Assembly (NCBI RefSeq): GCF_014884385.1
Contig: NZ_WKFH01000003.1
Coordinates: 2,760,001-2,824,000 of the forward strand
Direction of reading: 5' to 3'
Origin: Phycobacter azelaicus
GTDB lineage: Bacteria > Pseudomonadota > Alphaproteobacteria > Rhodobacterales > Rhodobacteraceae
DNA: 64,000 nucleotides
The notes beneath the pieces are model-generated. The model was not told where the DNA came from. It saw only the letters and a list, made by a program, of their open reading frames with translations, and ran no database searches. Positions 56,143 to 64,000 of this stretch are shown here, one piece after another (the stretch's first letter is position 1; every line of letters starts with the position of its first letter). The position numbers and the translations under genes were made by a program.

Positions 56143-56444
56143 ATTGGGACACTCCCTTGCGTTTCAGCATACATATATAGAAATCGGAATGTGTTTCAAC
56201 CCTTCTCGAGACATTCCTGAAAATTTCCATGTGGCGCTGGTGGAATGGTTGACCCAGTGTAGCAGGCCAAGAGGCAGATGTTCTGCCGGAATCTGCGCAA
56301 ATGCAAAGGCTTGTGCCTGCTTGGTGAGCAAAAACTTCGGAAAAAACGTCTTCCACACGCGCATCCGGCGGCTTGGCAGCGTCTGAAGCTTTATTTCTGT
56401 TTCATTTCCTTGGCAGACTGGGGGCACTCAAGGGAGGAGTGAGA
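56143..56444. other. 302-base divergent gap with persulfide-operon promoter
   Basis: Holds the promoter described at 56172-56199 and the leader of the small gene at 56445. No other gene or repeat recognised. Confidence 0.5.
56172..56199 (-). promoter_or_regulatory. Putative sigma70-type promoter of the persulfide operon
   Basis: Minus strand TTGAAA - 16 bases - TATATG, ending 30 bases before the MBL start. The spacer contains ACATTC, reminiscent of a half ATTC operator of the SoxR type, but a full inverted pair is not present. Confidence 0.45.
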
Positions 56445-56660
56445 ATGACGAGAACCAACCTAACGGAGACGGCGTTGCGGCTTGAAAAGGAAATTCGCGA
56501 CGCTTCTGGATCAGCGCGCGCGAAACGCATCGACGAATTCCTCTCGGTGATGTCGCGCCTGCGCCGCAGCGGCGAGGAGATCTCTGCAAAGCTCCGTAGA
56601 GTGGAATACGCTATGGCCGAAGAAGCGACCGAGGATCGCTTCGATAATATGCCGGTTTAA
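56445..56660 (+). CDS. Small helical hypothetical protein
   Basis: 71 residues, almost wholly helical and charged (TALRLEKEIRDASGSARAKR, MSRLRRSGEEISAKLRRVEY), no TM or cysteine. GGGAGGAG is well placed before ATG 56445; the longer open frame lacks such a site. Function unknown. Ends before a perfect hairpin. Confidence 0.65.
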   Translation: MTRTNLTETALRLEKEIRDASGSARAKRIDEFLSVMSRLRRSGEEISAKLRRVEYAMAEEATEDRFDNMPV

Positions 56661-56676
56661 GCAAAGGCACTTGAGC

Positions 56677-56701
56677 GCGTGGCCATGATGCGTGGCCACG
56701 C
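56677..56701. terminator. Hairpin between convergent small genes
   Basis: Perfect 9-bp arms GCGTGGCCA / TGGCCACGC with loop TGATGCG, 17 bases after one stop and 32 before the other; no T-run. Confidence 0.5.
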
Positions 56702-56732
56702 CACGTCAACTGAGCCTGTGTTCAGTATGGAT

Positions 56733-56951
56733 TCAGGACAGGAAGATCCCGACCATTACCAGCATCAGTCCAATCACTGAAAGAAACAAAGCGCCCAGGT
56801 TGTATGGCAGGACCGACTGCACCACGGCCCGCAAGGCGTCGTCATCCAGTTTCTGACGTCGCGCCTTGGCGACGCGCAGGATACACCAGACCAGTCCGAA
56901 GAGACCGGCAACGGAAAGGGTCGCACCGACCCAGACGAGGATTTCGAACAT
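56733..56951 (-). CDS. Small two-TM membrane protein
   Basis: 72 residues with TM helices ILVWVGATLSVAGLFGLVWC and LGALFLSVIGLMLVMVGIFL joined by a basic loop (RVAKARRQKLDDD). GGGAG precedes the ATG. Conserved-looking roseobacter membrane protein without known function. Confidence 0.65.
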   Translation of the reverse strand: MFEILVWVGATLSVAGLFGLVWCILRVAKARRQKLDDDALRAVVQSVLPYNLGALFLSVIGLMLVMVGIFLS

Positions 56952-57145
56952 GCCTGTCTCCCGCTGTTGACTGAAGCTGCGGGTAAAGGATCGGTCCTGG
57001 GTATGCAAGAGGGCTGGCTCAGATCAGCTGTGCGTAAATCGCAGCCTTTTGGGGCGTTGCAGCCTTTCCCCGCTTGCAGTGATCTGGCGGGGCAGCTAAT
57101 CCCTTTTATCGACTGTTTTGATATGCCTTGCTGACGGAGCCGGAA

Positions 57146-57409
57146 ATGGATCTGACCGAAGACGAAAAAAGCGAAAACTACCGTGTGACCGCCGGAGAGC
57201 TGCGCCAGTTTATCGAGCGTTTCGAGCGTCTGGACGCCGAAAAGAAAGATATTGCCGACCAGCAGAAAGAGGTAATGGCCGAAGCCAAGGCGCGCGGCTA
57301 TGACACCAAGGTCATGCGCAAAGTGATTGCCCTGCGCAAGCGCGACAAGGACGACATCGCCGAGGAAGAGGCGGTCCTGGACATGTATAAAGAGGCGCTT
57401 GGCATGTAA
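57146..57409 (+). CDS. gapR: GapR (DUF2312/UPF0335) nucleoid-associated protein
   Basis: 87-residue DNA-structuring protein; in Caulobacter GapR clamps overtwisted DNA and aids replication and topoisomerases. Sequence fits the family throughout: YRVTAGELRQFIERFERLDA, KKDIADQQKEVMAEAKARGY, MRKVIALRKRDKDDIAEEEA. Largely coiled coil, highly charged. ATG 57146 follows CGGAG; a TTG at 57128 is less likely. Solitary, with a terminator after it. Confidence 0.93.
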   Translation: MDLTEDEKSENYRVTAGELRQFIERFERLDAEKKDIADQQKEVMAEAKARGYDTKVMRKVIALRKRDKDDIAEEEAVLDMYKEALGM

Positions 57410-57442
57410 GCCGCTGCTGGCAGCCTGCTTTTGACTTCTTGC

Positions 57443-57477
57443 GCCGCGTCTTCCGATTTGGGGGGCGCGGCCTTTTT
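57443..57477 (+). terminator. Terminator after gapR
   Basis: Stem GCCGCG / CGCGGC with a 17-base loop, followed by CTTTTT, 34 bases after the gapR stop. Confidence 0.65.
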
Positions 57478-57613
57478 ACGTTACGCGCCAGTTGTCGGAG
57501 CAAATGCGCCAGAGACTCATCTCTTTAGGTATGAAATTTTAAGCTTGAAGTAATTGGCGTTCTGTCCGATATTGACGTCAGTAGCGCAATACAACCGTCC
57601 AAGGAGGCAGATC

Positions 57614-58012
57614 ATGCCCGCAATCAACGTGCATCCCGAAGGCTGGAAGCCGGCCAAGGGCTATGCCAATGGCATGGTCGCCGAGGGCAAGATTCTCTTT
57701 GTCGGGGGGCAGATCGGCTGGACAGCGGATCAGGTCTTCGAAGCTCATGACTTCATCGGCCAGATGAGCCAGGCCCTGCGAAACATTCTGGATGTCGTGA
57801 CAACGGCAGGCGGGCAGGCGAGCGACATCACGCGTCTCACCTGGTATGTGACCGACAAGGCAGAGTATCTGGCGCATCAGGGGGAGGTGGGCAAAGCCTA
57901 CCGTGATGTCATGGGATACCATTTCCCGGCCATGACGATGGTGGTGGTTTCCGCTCTGGTCGAGGATGAGGCCAAGGTCGAGATCGAAGCGACAGCGGTC
58001 CTTCCGACATAA
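57614..58012 (+). CDS. RidA-family protein, second copy
   Basis: 132-residue YjgF/RidA-fold protein (ILFVGGQIGWTADQVFEAHD, ASDITRLTWYVTDKAEYLAH). The segment before the last strand reads VVVSALVEDEAKVEIEATA without the canonical arginine, so classic imine deaminase action is doubtful; similar proteins often accompany catabolic genes. AAGGAGG precedes ATG 57614. Not closely similar to the RidA-like protein at 32741. Confidence 0.85.
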   Translation: MPAINVHPEGWKPAKGYANGMVAEGKILFVGGQIGWTADQVFEAHDFIGQMSQALRNILDVVTTAGGQASDITRLTWYVTDKAEYLAHQGEVGKAYRDVMGYHFPAMTMVVVSALVEDEAKVEIEATAVLPT

Positions 58013-58111
58013 TCCCATGCGATAGCTGTCCGCGGTAGAGGGCCCGGTGAAAGCGATTGGACATCCAAGCTGGGCGCCCCATGTCTGAACCTATCAGATG
58101 GAGGGCTCTCA

Positions 58112-58750
58112 ATGCGGATCAATGCAGATTTCACGAAACGTGTCGCCGTGCACTATGAGGACACCCCTTGGGTGCCCAGCCCCGCCGCTGGGGTGGAGCG
58201 CAAGATGCTGGATCGGATCGGGGAGGAGGTTGCCCGTGCAACCTCAATCGTTCGTTTTGCACCCGGCTCTGCTTTCAAGGCCCATACCCATGATGGCGGA
58301 GAGGAATACATCGTCCTTGATGGTGTGTTCCAGGACGAGGAAGGCGATTTTCCGGTCGGTTCCTATGTGCGCAACCCGCCGACTTCGCGCCATACCCCGG
58401 CCGCGCTGAATGGCGCGACGATCCTGGTCAAACTGCACCAGTTCGACCCGGACGATCGCAAGACCGTACAGATCGACACGAACGGGCATGACGGGCTGCC
58501 TTTGTTCCGGGACCAGCACGAGGATGTGCAGCTGGCGACTTGGCGTCCGGATGAGGCGGTTTCATTCGTGGCGCAAGGTGGCGCTGAGGTGTTCGTACTT
58601 GAAGGCAGCTACACGGAAAATGGTGAGGTTTTTTCTCGCTGGGATTGGTTGCGTCTGCCGCCGGGGGCGCATTTTGAGGCAAAAGCAGGCCCGGATGGCG
58701 CGCGTGTTTGGATGAAGACCGGACACCTCGCGCAAATGCTGAATTTCTAG
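58112..58750 (+). CDS. Cupin-domain protein, ChrR-like
   Basis: 212 residues holding two cupin-like halves; the first has metal ligands in HTHDGGEEYIVLDGVF, the second (SFVAQGGAEVFVLEGSYTEN) has lost most of them. Resembles the cupin part of ChrR anti-sigma factors but without the zinc-binding N-terminal domain, so it is not a sigma inhibitor on present evidence. GGAG lies 9-12 bases before the ATG. Role unknown. Confidence 0.75.
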   Translation: MRINADFTKRVAVHYEDTPWVPSPAAGVERKMLDRIGEEVARATSIVRFAPGSAFKAHTHDGGEEYIVLDGVFQDEEGDFPVGSYVRNPPTSRHTPAALNGATILVKLHQFDPDDRKTVQIDTNGHDGLPLFRDQHEDVQLATWRPDEAVSFVAQGGAEVFVLEGSYTENGEVFSRWDWLRLPPGAHFEAKAGPDGARVWMKTGHLAQMLNF

Positions 58751-58830
58751 GCAGCCATTTTTTATGTTTAAAATCAGTGATTTGTCGGTCGCTCTTGCGG
58801 GGCGACTGATTTTTTTTGGCGCATCAAAAA

Positions 58831-58848
58831 TTTTACCAGTTGATAAAA
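58831..58848 (+). promoter_or_regulatory. RutR-box-like operator upstream of preT
   Basis: TTTTACCA-GT-TGATAAAA, inverted arms around GT, a degenerate form of the RutR consensus TTGACCA-NN-TGGTCAA. It is 56 bases before preT and shares its core ACCAGTTG with the stronger box at 62430. Confidence 0.6.
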
Positions 58849-58903
58849 AAACAATCTGTGGCAGTCTGACTCGCAGAAAAAAGAACAGTCAGGGAGACAC
58901 CCA

Positions 58904-60238
58904 ATGGCGAGTAGCCATCAGGCATCCGGCATCCAGGCGGGACGTTTGTCCGCCCCCGAGATCGCCGAGAATTTCGGGGATCTGCATGCCCCTTACGATC
59001 AGCACGAGGCCGCCGTGGCCGCAGATCGTTGCTATTTCTGCTATGATGCGCCGTGCATGACGGCCTGTCCCACGTCGATCGACATCCCGCAATTCATCCG
59101 CGAGATTCAGGCCGGGCATCCGATTTCGGCAGCCAAAACGATCCTCGATCAGAACATCCTGGGTGGTATGTGCGCCCGTGTCTGCCCGACTGAGACCCTG
59201 TGCGAAGAGGTCTGCGTGCGGGAGACCGCAGAGGGCAAGCCGGTCGAGATTGGCCGCCTGCAGCGCTATGCCACCGACACGCTGATGGCCCGAGGAGTGC
59301 ATCCCTTTACCCGCGCCGAAGCGACGGGCAAGCGCGTGGCGGTTGTTGGCGCAGGGCCTGCGGGTCTGGCGGCGGCGCACCGCTTGGCGATGCTGGGCCA
59401 TGATGTCACCGTCTACGATAGCAAGGACAAGGCTGGCGGTCTCAACGAGTTTGGTATTGCCGCTTACAAGTCCACCAATGATTTTGCCGCGCGAGAAGTA
59501 GAGTGGCTGCTGCAAATCGGGGGCATTTCAATGGAGTACGGCAAGAAGCTCGGGGCTGAGCTTTCGCTTGATGCGCTGAAGGGGGACTTTGACGCCGTCT
59601 TCCTGTCGATTGGTCTTGGCGGAGTCAACGCGCTGCGTTGCGAAGGTGAAGACAAGGATGGCGTGCGCGATGCGGTTGATTTCATCGCTGACCTGCGCCA
59701 GGCCGAGGATCTGACAAAGCTGCCTGTCGGGCGCAACGTCGTCGTGATCGGTGGCGGCATGACCGCTGTGGATGCGGCTGTACAGTCCAAGCTTCTGGGC
59801 GCCGAGAATGTGACCATCGCCTATCGCCGTGGCCGCGAGGCCATGGGCGCCAGCCGGTTCGAGCAGGATCTGGCGGCCTCCAAAGGCGTCAAGCTGATGT
59901 TCAACGTCATGCCCAAGGCCATCCACGGCAATGGCGCAGCAGCCGAAATTGAGCTGGAGTACACCGAGGTCAAGGATGGTCGTGTCAGTGGCACCGGTGA
60001 GACGGTTCGCCTTGTGGCGGATCAGGTCTTCAAGGCCATCGGTCAGACCCTCGAAGGCCAGCCCGGGGGGCTTGAGATCGAGGGCGGCAAGATCAAGGTC
60101 TCAGAAACCGGGCGCACCTCGGTCGCCGGGGTCTGGGCCGGGGGCGACTGTGCCTCGGGCGGCGAGGACCTGACCGTGACCGCCGTGGCCGAGGGCCGCG
60201 ATGCCGCAATGGACATTCATTCCAGCCTGATGGGCTAA
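58904..60238 (+). CDS. preT: Dihydropyrimidine dehydrogenase subunit PreT
   Basis: 444-residue FAD/NAD(P)H subunit of NAD-dependent dihydropyrimidine dehydrogenase, step one of reductive uracil/thymine breakdown. N-terminal iron-sulfur cysteines (CYFCYDAPCMTACPTSIDIP; GGMCARVCPTETLCEEVC), FAD site VVGAGPAGLAAAHRL, NAD(P)H site VVVIGGGMTAVDAAV, and the C-terminal FAD GVWAGGDCASGGEDLTV. GGGAGAC precedes the ATG. Followed by preA after 56 bases; preceded by a RutR-like box. Confidence 0.93.
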   Translation: MASSHQASGIQAGRLSAPEIAENFGDLHAPYDQHEAAVAADRCYFCYDAPCMTACPTSIDIPQFIREIQAGHPISAAKTILDQNILGGMCARVCPTETLCEEVCVRETAEGKPVEIGRLQRYATDTLMARGVHPFTRAEATGKRVAVVGAGPAGLAAAHRLAMLGHDVTVYDSKDKAGGLNEFGIAAYKSTNDFAAREVEWLLQIGGISMEYGKKLGAELSLDALKGDFDAVFLSIGLGGVNALRCEGEDKDGVRDAVDFIADLRQAEDLTKLPVGRNVVVIGGGMTAVDAAVQSKLLGAENVTIAYRRGREAMGASRFEQDLAASKGVKLMFNVMPKAIHGNGAAAEIELEYTEVKDGRVSGTGETVRLVADQVFKAIGQTLEGQPGGLEIEGGKIKVSETGRTSVAGVWAGGDCASGGEDLTVTAVAEGRDAAMDIHSSLMG

Positions 60239-60294
60239 GCCAGCCCGGCCTCCCGCCCAAGGGAGGTCAGGCGAGCATGAAAAGGAACAGATAA

Positions 60295-61599
60295 ATGGCT
60301 GATCTGACAACTGAATTTCTGGGGATCAAATCTCCGAACCCGTTCTGGCTGGCCTCGGCCCCGCCCACGGACAAGGAATACAACGTGCGCCGCGCCTTCG
60401 AGGCCGGATGGGGCGGTGTCGTCTGGAAGACGCTCGGCTCGGAAGGCCCGCCCGTGGTCAACGTCAACGGGCCGCGTTACGGCGCGATCTGGGGCGCGGA
60501 CCGTCGCCTGTTGGGCCTCAACAACATCGAGCTGATCACCGACCGCAGCCTCGAGACCAATCTTGAGGAAATCACCCGCGTCAAGAAGGACTACCCGGAT
60601 CGCGCGGTGATCGTCTCGATCATGGTGCCTTGCGAAGAAGAGGCCTGGAAGGCGATCCTGCCCAAGGTGGAGGCCACCGGCGCCGACGGGATCGAGCTGA
60701 ACTTTGGCTGCCCGCACGGCATGGCGGAGCGTGGCATGGGCTCTGCCGTAGGGCAGGTGCCAGAGTACATCCAGATGGTCACGGAATGGTGCAAGAAATA
60801 CTATTCCAAGCCCGTGATCGTGAAGCTGACCCCGAACATCACCGATGTGCGCTTCCCGGCCCGTGCGGCCAAGGCGGGCGGCGGCGATGCGGTCAGCCTG
60901 ATCAACACCATCAACTCCATCGTATCGGTCGATCTCGACAACATGGCACCCGAGCCGACCATCGGTGGCAAGGGCACCCACGGTGGCTATTGCGGCCCGG
61001 CGGTGAAGCCGATTGCCATGAACATGGTGGCCGAAATTGCCCGCGACCCGCAGACCCATGGCCTGCCGATCTCTGCGATCGGCGGCGTGACCACTTGGAA
61101 GGATGCGGCGGAATTCATGGCGCTTGGCGCGGGCAATGTGCAGGTCTGCACCGCGGCGATGACCTATGGTTTCAATGTCGTGAAAGAGATGATCTCGGGC
61201 CTGTCCAACTGGATGGACGAAAAAGGCTACACATCGACCCAGGACTTCATCGGCATGGCGGTTCCGAATGTCACCGACTGGCAGTATCTGGATCTAAATT
61301 ATGTCGCCAAGGCAAAGATCAACCAGGATGACTGCATCAAGTGTGGTCGTTGCTATGCCGCCTGCGAAGACACCTCTCATCAGGCCATCGCCATGAGCGA
61401 GGATCGCACCTTTACGGTGAAAGACGAAGAATGCGTGGCCTGCAACCTGTGCGTCAACGTCTGTCCGGTCGAAGGCTGCATCACCATGGAAGAGGTACCC
61501 GCAGGCCAAGTGGATCTGCGTACCGGCAAGGTGGTTTCCGGCGAATATGCCAACTGGACCACCCATCCGAACAATCCATCTGCGACGGCAGCTGAGTAA
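60295..61599 (+). CDS. preA: Dihydropyrimidine dehydrogenase subunit PreA
   Basis: 434-residue catalytic subunit: FMN TIM-barrel like dihydroorotate dehydrogenase (NPFWLASAPPTDKEYNVRRA, LNFGCPHGMAERGMG with the catalytic cysteine region) and two C-terminal [4Fe-4S] motifs (CIKCGRCYAAC; CVACNLCVNVCPVEGC). Uses electrons from PreT to reduce uracil/thymine to dihydro forms, or the reverse. A terminator follows and the regulator gene converges on it. Confidence 0.95.
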   Translation: MADLTTEFLGIKSPNPFWLASAPPTDKEYNVRRAFEAGWGGVVWKTLGSEGPPVVNVNGPRYGAIWGADRRLLGLNNIELITDRSLETNLEEITRVKKDYPDRAVIVSIMVPCEEEAWKAILPKVEATGADGIELNFGCPHGMAERGMGSAVGQVPEYIQMVTEWCKKYYSKPVIVKLTPNITDVRFPARAAKAGGGDAVSLINTINSIVSVDLDNMAPEPTIGGKGTHGGYCGPAVKPIAMNMVAEIARDPQTHGLPISAIGGVTTWKDAAEFMALGAGNVQVCTAAMTYGFNVVKEMISGLSNWMDEKGYTSTQDFIGMAVPNVTDWQYLDLNYVAKAKINQDDCIKCGRCYAACEDTSHQAIAMSEDRTFTVKDEECVACNLCVNVCPVEGCITMEEVPAGQVDLRTGKVVSGEYANWTTHPNNPSATAAE

Positions 61600-61632
61600 G
61601 CTTCGCAGCGCAAGGTATTAATAAAAGGTAAA

Positions 61633-61661
61633 AAAAGGCGCTCCGGATTGGGGTGCCTTTT
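61633..61661. terminator. Bidirectional terminator preA / rutR-like gene
   Basis: AAAAGGCGCTCC / GGGGTGCCTTTT arms (two G-T pairs), loop GGATT; A-rich left side and T-rich right side let it act for both convergent genes. Confidence 0.75.
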
Positions 61662-61681
61662 CTGTGTAGATGGAATGAAAC

Positions 61682-62293
61682 TCAGGTGGGGGTCAGCATC
61701 CGTCGATAGAAGGTTTCAAGAAACTCAGGCGCTGCGTCGAAAGGGTCTTCGTCCCCCATCAGCGTGCGCACCTGCACATCAAAATCCGCATAGTGCTGGG
61801 TCAGAGACCAGATTGAGAAAATCAGGTGTTTGGGGTGACTTGGCTTGAGTTTTCCCGCGTTCATCCAGCCCTCAATCACAGCGGCTTTTTCGCCGACGAG
61901 GTCTTTCAGATCTGTCGAAAGCGCCTCCAGCATCCGGGGCGCGCCTTGCACGATTTCATTGGCAAACAGGCGACTTTCGCGGGGGAAATCTTGGCTCATC
62001 TGAAGTTTGCGCTGCACGTAGGCGAGCATTTCCTCGAGAGGCTCTCCCTCAGGGTCGAGCGCGCGCAGGGGATCTAGCCAGGTATCCAGGAGTTCTGACA
62101 ATAGCGCTGTGAAAATGGCTTCTTTCGAGGGAAAGTAATAGAGCAGATTTGGCTTTGAGAGCCCCGCTTCACTGGCGATTTGATCGACCGTTGCCCCGCG
62201 AAACCCGTGCGCGGAAAACACTTCCAGAGCAGCCTCCAGAATGGCGGCGCGATTCTTTTTTTGAATGCGAGTCGGGGATCTGTCCTTGGGCAT
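61682..62293 (-). CDS. rutR: RutR-type TetR-family regulator
   Basis: 203-residue TetR repressor. HTH ATVDQIASEAGLSKPNLLYY with FPSKEAIF, and a ligand domain strikingly like E. coli RutR (LDTWLDPLRALD, LFANEIVQGAPRM, HLIFSIWSLTQHYADF), which binds uracil/thymine. Lies between preA and the carbamoylase gene, divergent from the latter; two RutR-like boxes flank the locus. Uracil-dependent derepression of pyrimidine breakdown is inferred. Confidence 0.88.
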   Translation of the reverse strand: MPKDRSPTRIQKKNRAAILEAALEVFSAHGFRGATVDQIASEAGLSKPNLLYYFPSKEAIFTALLSELLDTWLDPLRALDPEGEPLEEMLAYVQRKLQMSQDFPRESRLFANEIVQGAPRMLEALSTDLKDLVGEKAAVIEGWMNAGKLKPSHPKHLIFSIWSLTQHYADFDVQVRTLMGDEDPFDAAPEFLETFYRRMLTPT

Positions 62294-62429
62294 GAGGTCG
62301 TTTTATGTCCTTGACTGTCGCGGCGTTTGCAGAACGCCTGTATTTCACACATTTCACCTGTAAACCAAGCGTTTTCGCTGCCTACATGTCGCAATTTCTT
62401 GACTGACTGTACTCGCATGGTAGCTTGAC

Positions 62430-62447
62430 TTTGACCAGTTGGTCAAA
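62430..62447 (+). promoter_or_regulatory. RutR box in the divergent gap
   Basis: TTTGACCA-GT-TGGTCAAA: perfect 8-bp inverted arms matching the RutR consensus TTGACCA-NN-TGGTCAA exactly. It lies 128 bases before the carbamoylase and 137 before rutR, so it may regulate both. The rest of this 281-base gap shows no gene. Confidence 0.85.
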
Positions 62448-62574
62448 TCCGGTCCTGCATCGAAAAGCGTGGACGGAGGTACGGGTTTGGGTCAACGCTT
62501 CAAAGCCACCAATAGGGCGCAAAGCCCAAAAAATAACCTGCAACATGTGCGGGATGAACAGGAAGGAAGCTGCG

Positions 62575-63825
62575 ATGACGTCGCTTGGACAGAATTTAAA
62601 GATCAACGGCGATCGGCTGTGGGACAGTCTCATGGACATGGCCAAGATCGGCCCGGGCGTTGCGGGCGGGAACAATCGCCAGACGCTGACGGATGAGGAT
62701 GCTGAGGGGCGCGCCCTGTTCCAGAAATGGTGCGAGGATGCAGGCTGCACCATGGGCCTGGATCAGATGGGCAATATGTTTGCCCGTCGCGAAGGCACCG
62801 ACCCCGATGCTTTGCCAGTCTACGTGGGCTCGCACCTTGATACACAGCCCACCGGGGGCAAATACGACGGGGTCCTCGGGGTACTGGGCGGTCTGGAGTT
62901 AATTCGCTCGCTCAACGACATGAATATCAAGACAAAACACCCCATCGTTGTGACCAACTTCACCAATGAGGAAGGCACGCGCTATGCGCCCGCCATGCTG
63001 TCATCGGGGGTGTTTGCAGGCATACACACGCAAGAGTGGGCTTACGATCGGGTGGACGCCGAAGGCAAGAAATTCGGCGATGAGCTGAAGCGGATCGGCT
63101 GGCGCGGTGACGAGGAGGTCGGGGCCCGCAAGATGCATGCCTTCTTTGAGCTTCACATTGAGCAGGGTCCGATCCTTGAGGCCGAGGGCAAGGATATCGG
63201 GGTTGTCACGCACGGTCAGGGCCTCAGCTGGACGCAAGTTACCATCACCGGCAAGGATGCCCATACTGGATCGACCCCGATGCCGATGCGCCGCAATGCG
63301 GGGCTCGCAATGGCGCGCATTCTGGATGCTGTGGATGAAATCGCCTGGTCCCATGCGCCGCATGCGGTCGGGGCGGCGGGACATATCGATGTCTATCCAA
63401 ATTCGCGCAACGTGATCCCCGGTAAGGTGGTCTTCACCGTCGATTTCCGCAGCCCCGAGCTCGACGTGATCGAGGACATGGAGAACCGCCTGCGTGAAAA
63501 GGGGCAGGAGATCGCCGATGCCATGGGCATGGAGATTGAATTCGAAAAGGTCGGTGGCTTTGACCCGGTGAAATTCGATGATGCTTGCGTTACAGCGGTG
63601 CGCAGCGCGGCCGAGCGGCTGGGTTATTCGCATCTCGACATCATTTCCGGTGCCGGCCATGATGCGTGCTGGATCAACCGAGTGGCACCGACCGCCATGG
63701 TTATGTGCCCCTGTGTCGACGGGCTAAGCCACAATGAAGCCGAAGAGATTAGCAAGGAATGGGCCGAATCCGGGGCAAATGTCCTGTTCCATGCCGTCGT
63801 CGAAACAGCTGAAATCGTTGAATAA
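62575..63825 (+). CDS. M20-family Zn-dependent carbamoylase (beta-ureidopropionase type)
   Basis: 416-residue amidohydrolase of the hydantoinase/carbamoylase branch of M20. Metal ligands VGSHLDTQPTGGKYDG, TNFTNEEGTRYAP and ELHIEQGPILEAEGKDIGVV are typical, with the C-terminal histidine in GAGHDACWINRVAPTAMV. In pyrimidine loci it cleaves N-carbamoyl-beta-alanine or N-carbamoyl-beta-aminoisobutyrate, the last step after PreTA and dihydropyrimidinase. GGAAGGAAG before ATG 62575; the upstream open frame covers the operator and is not coding. The dihydropyrimidinase gene may lie to the right. Confidence 0.92.
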   Translation: MTSLGQNLKINGDRLWDSLMDMAKIGPGVAGGNNRQTLTDEDAEGRALFQKWCEDAGCTMGLDQMGNMFARREGTDPDALPVYVGSHLDTQPTGGKYDGVLGVLGGLELIRSLNDMNIKTKHPIVVTNFTNEEGTRYAPAMLSSGVFAGIHTQEWAYDRVDAEGKKFGDELKRIGWRGDEEVGARKMHAFFELHIEQGPILEAEGKDIGVVTHGQGLSWTQVTITGKDAHTGSTPMPMRRNAGLAMARILDAVDEIAWSHAPHAVGAAGHIDVYPNSRNVIPGKVVFTVDFRSPELDVIEDMENRLREKGQEIADAMGMEIEFEKVGGFDPVKFDDACVTAVRSAAERLGYSHLDIISGAGHDACWINRVAPTAMVMCPCVDGLSHNEAEEISKEWAESGANVLFHAVVETAEIVE

Positions 63826-63864
63826 GCCGATGGAAGTCTCTGCCCTTCAGGAGCTAGTGATCCG

Positions 63865-64000
63865 GTGATTGGATCCGGCCTCTCCATCCCCGATCGGATC
63901 ACACATCTGATTGAGACGGAGATGGCAGAATTCAACGTAACCAGCGAGGTTTCGCTTGCGATCCTTCAGGCCTTTCGCGCAGCCCTTTGTGAACCCGAGG
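63865..64000 (+). CDS. Possible start of a further gene, cut by the edge
   Basis: From GTG 63865 an open frame runs to the edge (MIGSGLSIPDRITHLIETEM...), with AGGAG 11 bases upstream. It reads as plausible coding but is too short to identify; a dihydropyrimidinase start is not evident in it. Confidence 0.3.
   Translation, partial: MIGSGLSIPDRITHLIETEMAEFNVTSEVSLAILQAFRAALCEPE

Overview
The window reads as a chromosomal segment of a marine alphaproteobacterium of the Roseobacter group (Rhodobacteraceae sensu lato, Ruegeria/Phaeobacter-like). Grounds: GC-rich coding sequence; a full soxTRS / soxVWXYZABCDEF thiosulfate-oxidation locus in the roseobacter order; the conserved alphaproteobacterial block NDUFA12 homolog - mlaD - DUF2155 - aat - accC - accB; a GapR (DUF2312) gene; an OpgC-type osmoregulated-glucan operon as known from Rhodobacter sphaeroides; and a PreTA pyrimidine-reduction locus with a RutR-type regulator. 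I see no tRNA, rRNA, insertion sequence, prophage or CRISPR array. The genus is an inference from gene order and protein style.

Layout. 1-0.3 kb: 5' end of an Mrp/Pha antiporter subunit A gene. 0.6-1.1 kb: membrane-anchored rhodanese. 1.2-7.4 kb (minus): TPR protein, then opgC-opgG-opgH with ATGA-coupled junctions. 7.6-10.4 kb (minus): ThDP enzyme and CaiB/BaiF CoA-transferase, overlapping. 10.7-12.7 kb (minus): Tat-exported PhoX-type phosphatase. 12.9-25.1 kb: sox locus; soxT, soxR and soxS run left, soxV to soxF run right, with two matching SoxR-type operators (soxS/soxV gap and upstream of soxX). 25.1-28.9 kb: katG with a long leader carrying an OxyR-like element, convergent with a GlxA/AraC regulator. 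29.1-31.7 kb: clpP, clpX and a small protein gene that has an intrinsic terminator inside its first codons. 31.7-32.5 kb: frameshifted outer-membrane barrel gene. 32.7-37.2 kb: RidA-like protein, then the conserved housekeeping block. 37.3-41.7 kb: acyl-CoA ligase and 3-hydroxybutyrate dehydrogenase between two LuxR-type regulators; the second sits in a PepSY - cytochrome b - membrane LuxR operon. 41.9-47.2 kb (minus): livK-livH-livM-livG-livF ABC importer. 47.4-48.7 kb: XRE/ScfR-type regulator. 48.8-53.7 kb: receiver protein, 22-codon mini-ORF, two-TM protein, symporter-histidine kinase fusion and orphan FliM/FliN-like protein with a GGDL repeat tail. 53.9-56.1 kb (minus): persulfide dioxygenase-like MBL protein, split YeeE/YedE pair and a Blh-type sulfurtransferase. 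56.4-58.8 kb: small proteins, gapR, a second RidA-like protein and a cupin. 58.9-63.8 kb: preT-preA, rutR-like regulator and a carbamoylase, with two RutR boxes.

Working together. Two sulfur loci stand out. The sox locus makes the periplasmic thiosulfate-oxidizing complex, with SoxV/W/S as its thiol-redox supply and SoxR carrying the two-cysteine pattern of persulfide-sensing ArsR repressors. The 54-56 kb operon looks like cytoplasmic persulfide clearance and sulfur transport, without a regulator of its own. PreT/PreA, the carbamoylase and RutR form a reductive pyrimidine-degradation set whose dihydropyrimidinase is not in view. The least explained assembly is the 48.8-53.7 kb cassette, which puts a transporter-like sensor kinase, a stand-alone receiver and an isolated motor-switch-like protein side by side; it is my main candidate for an undescribed system.
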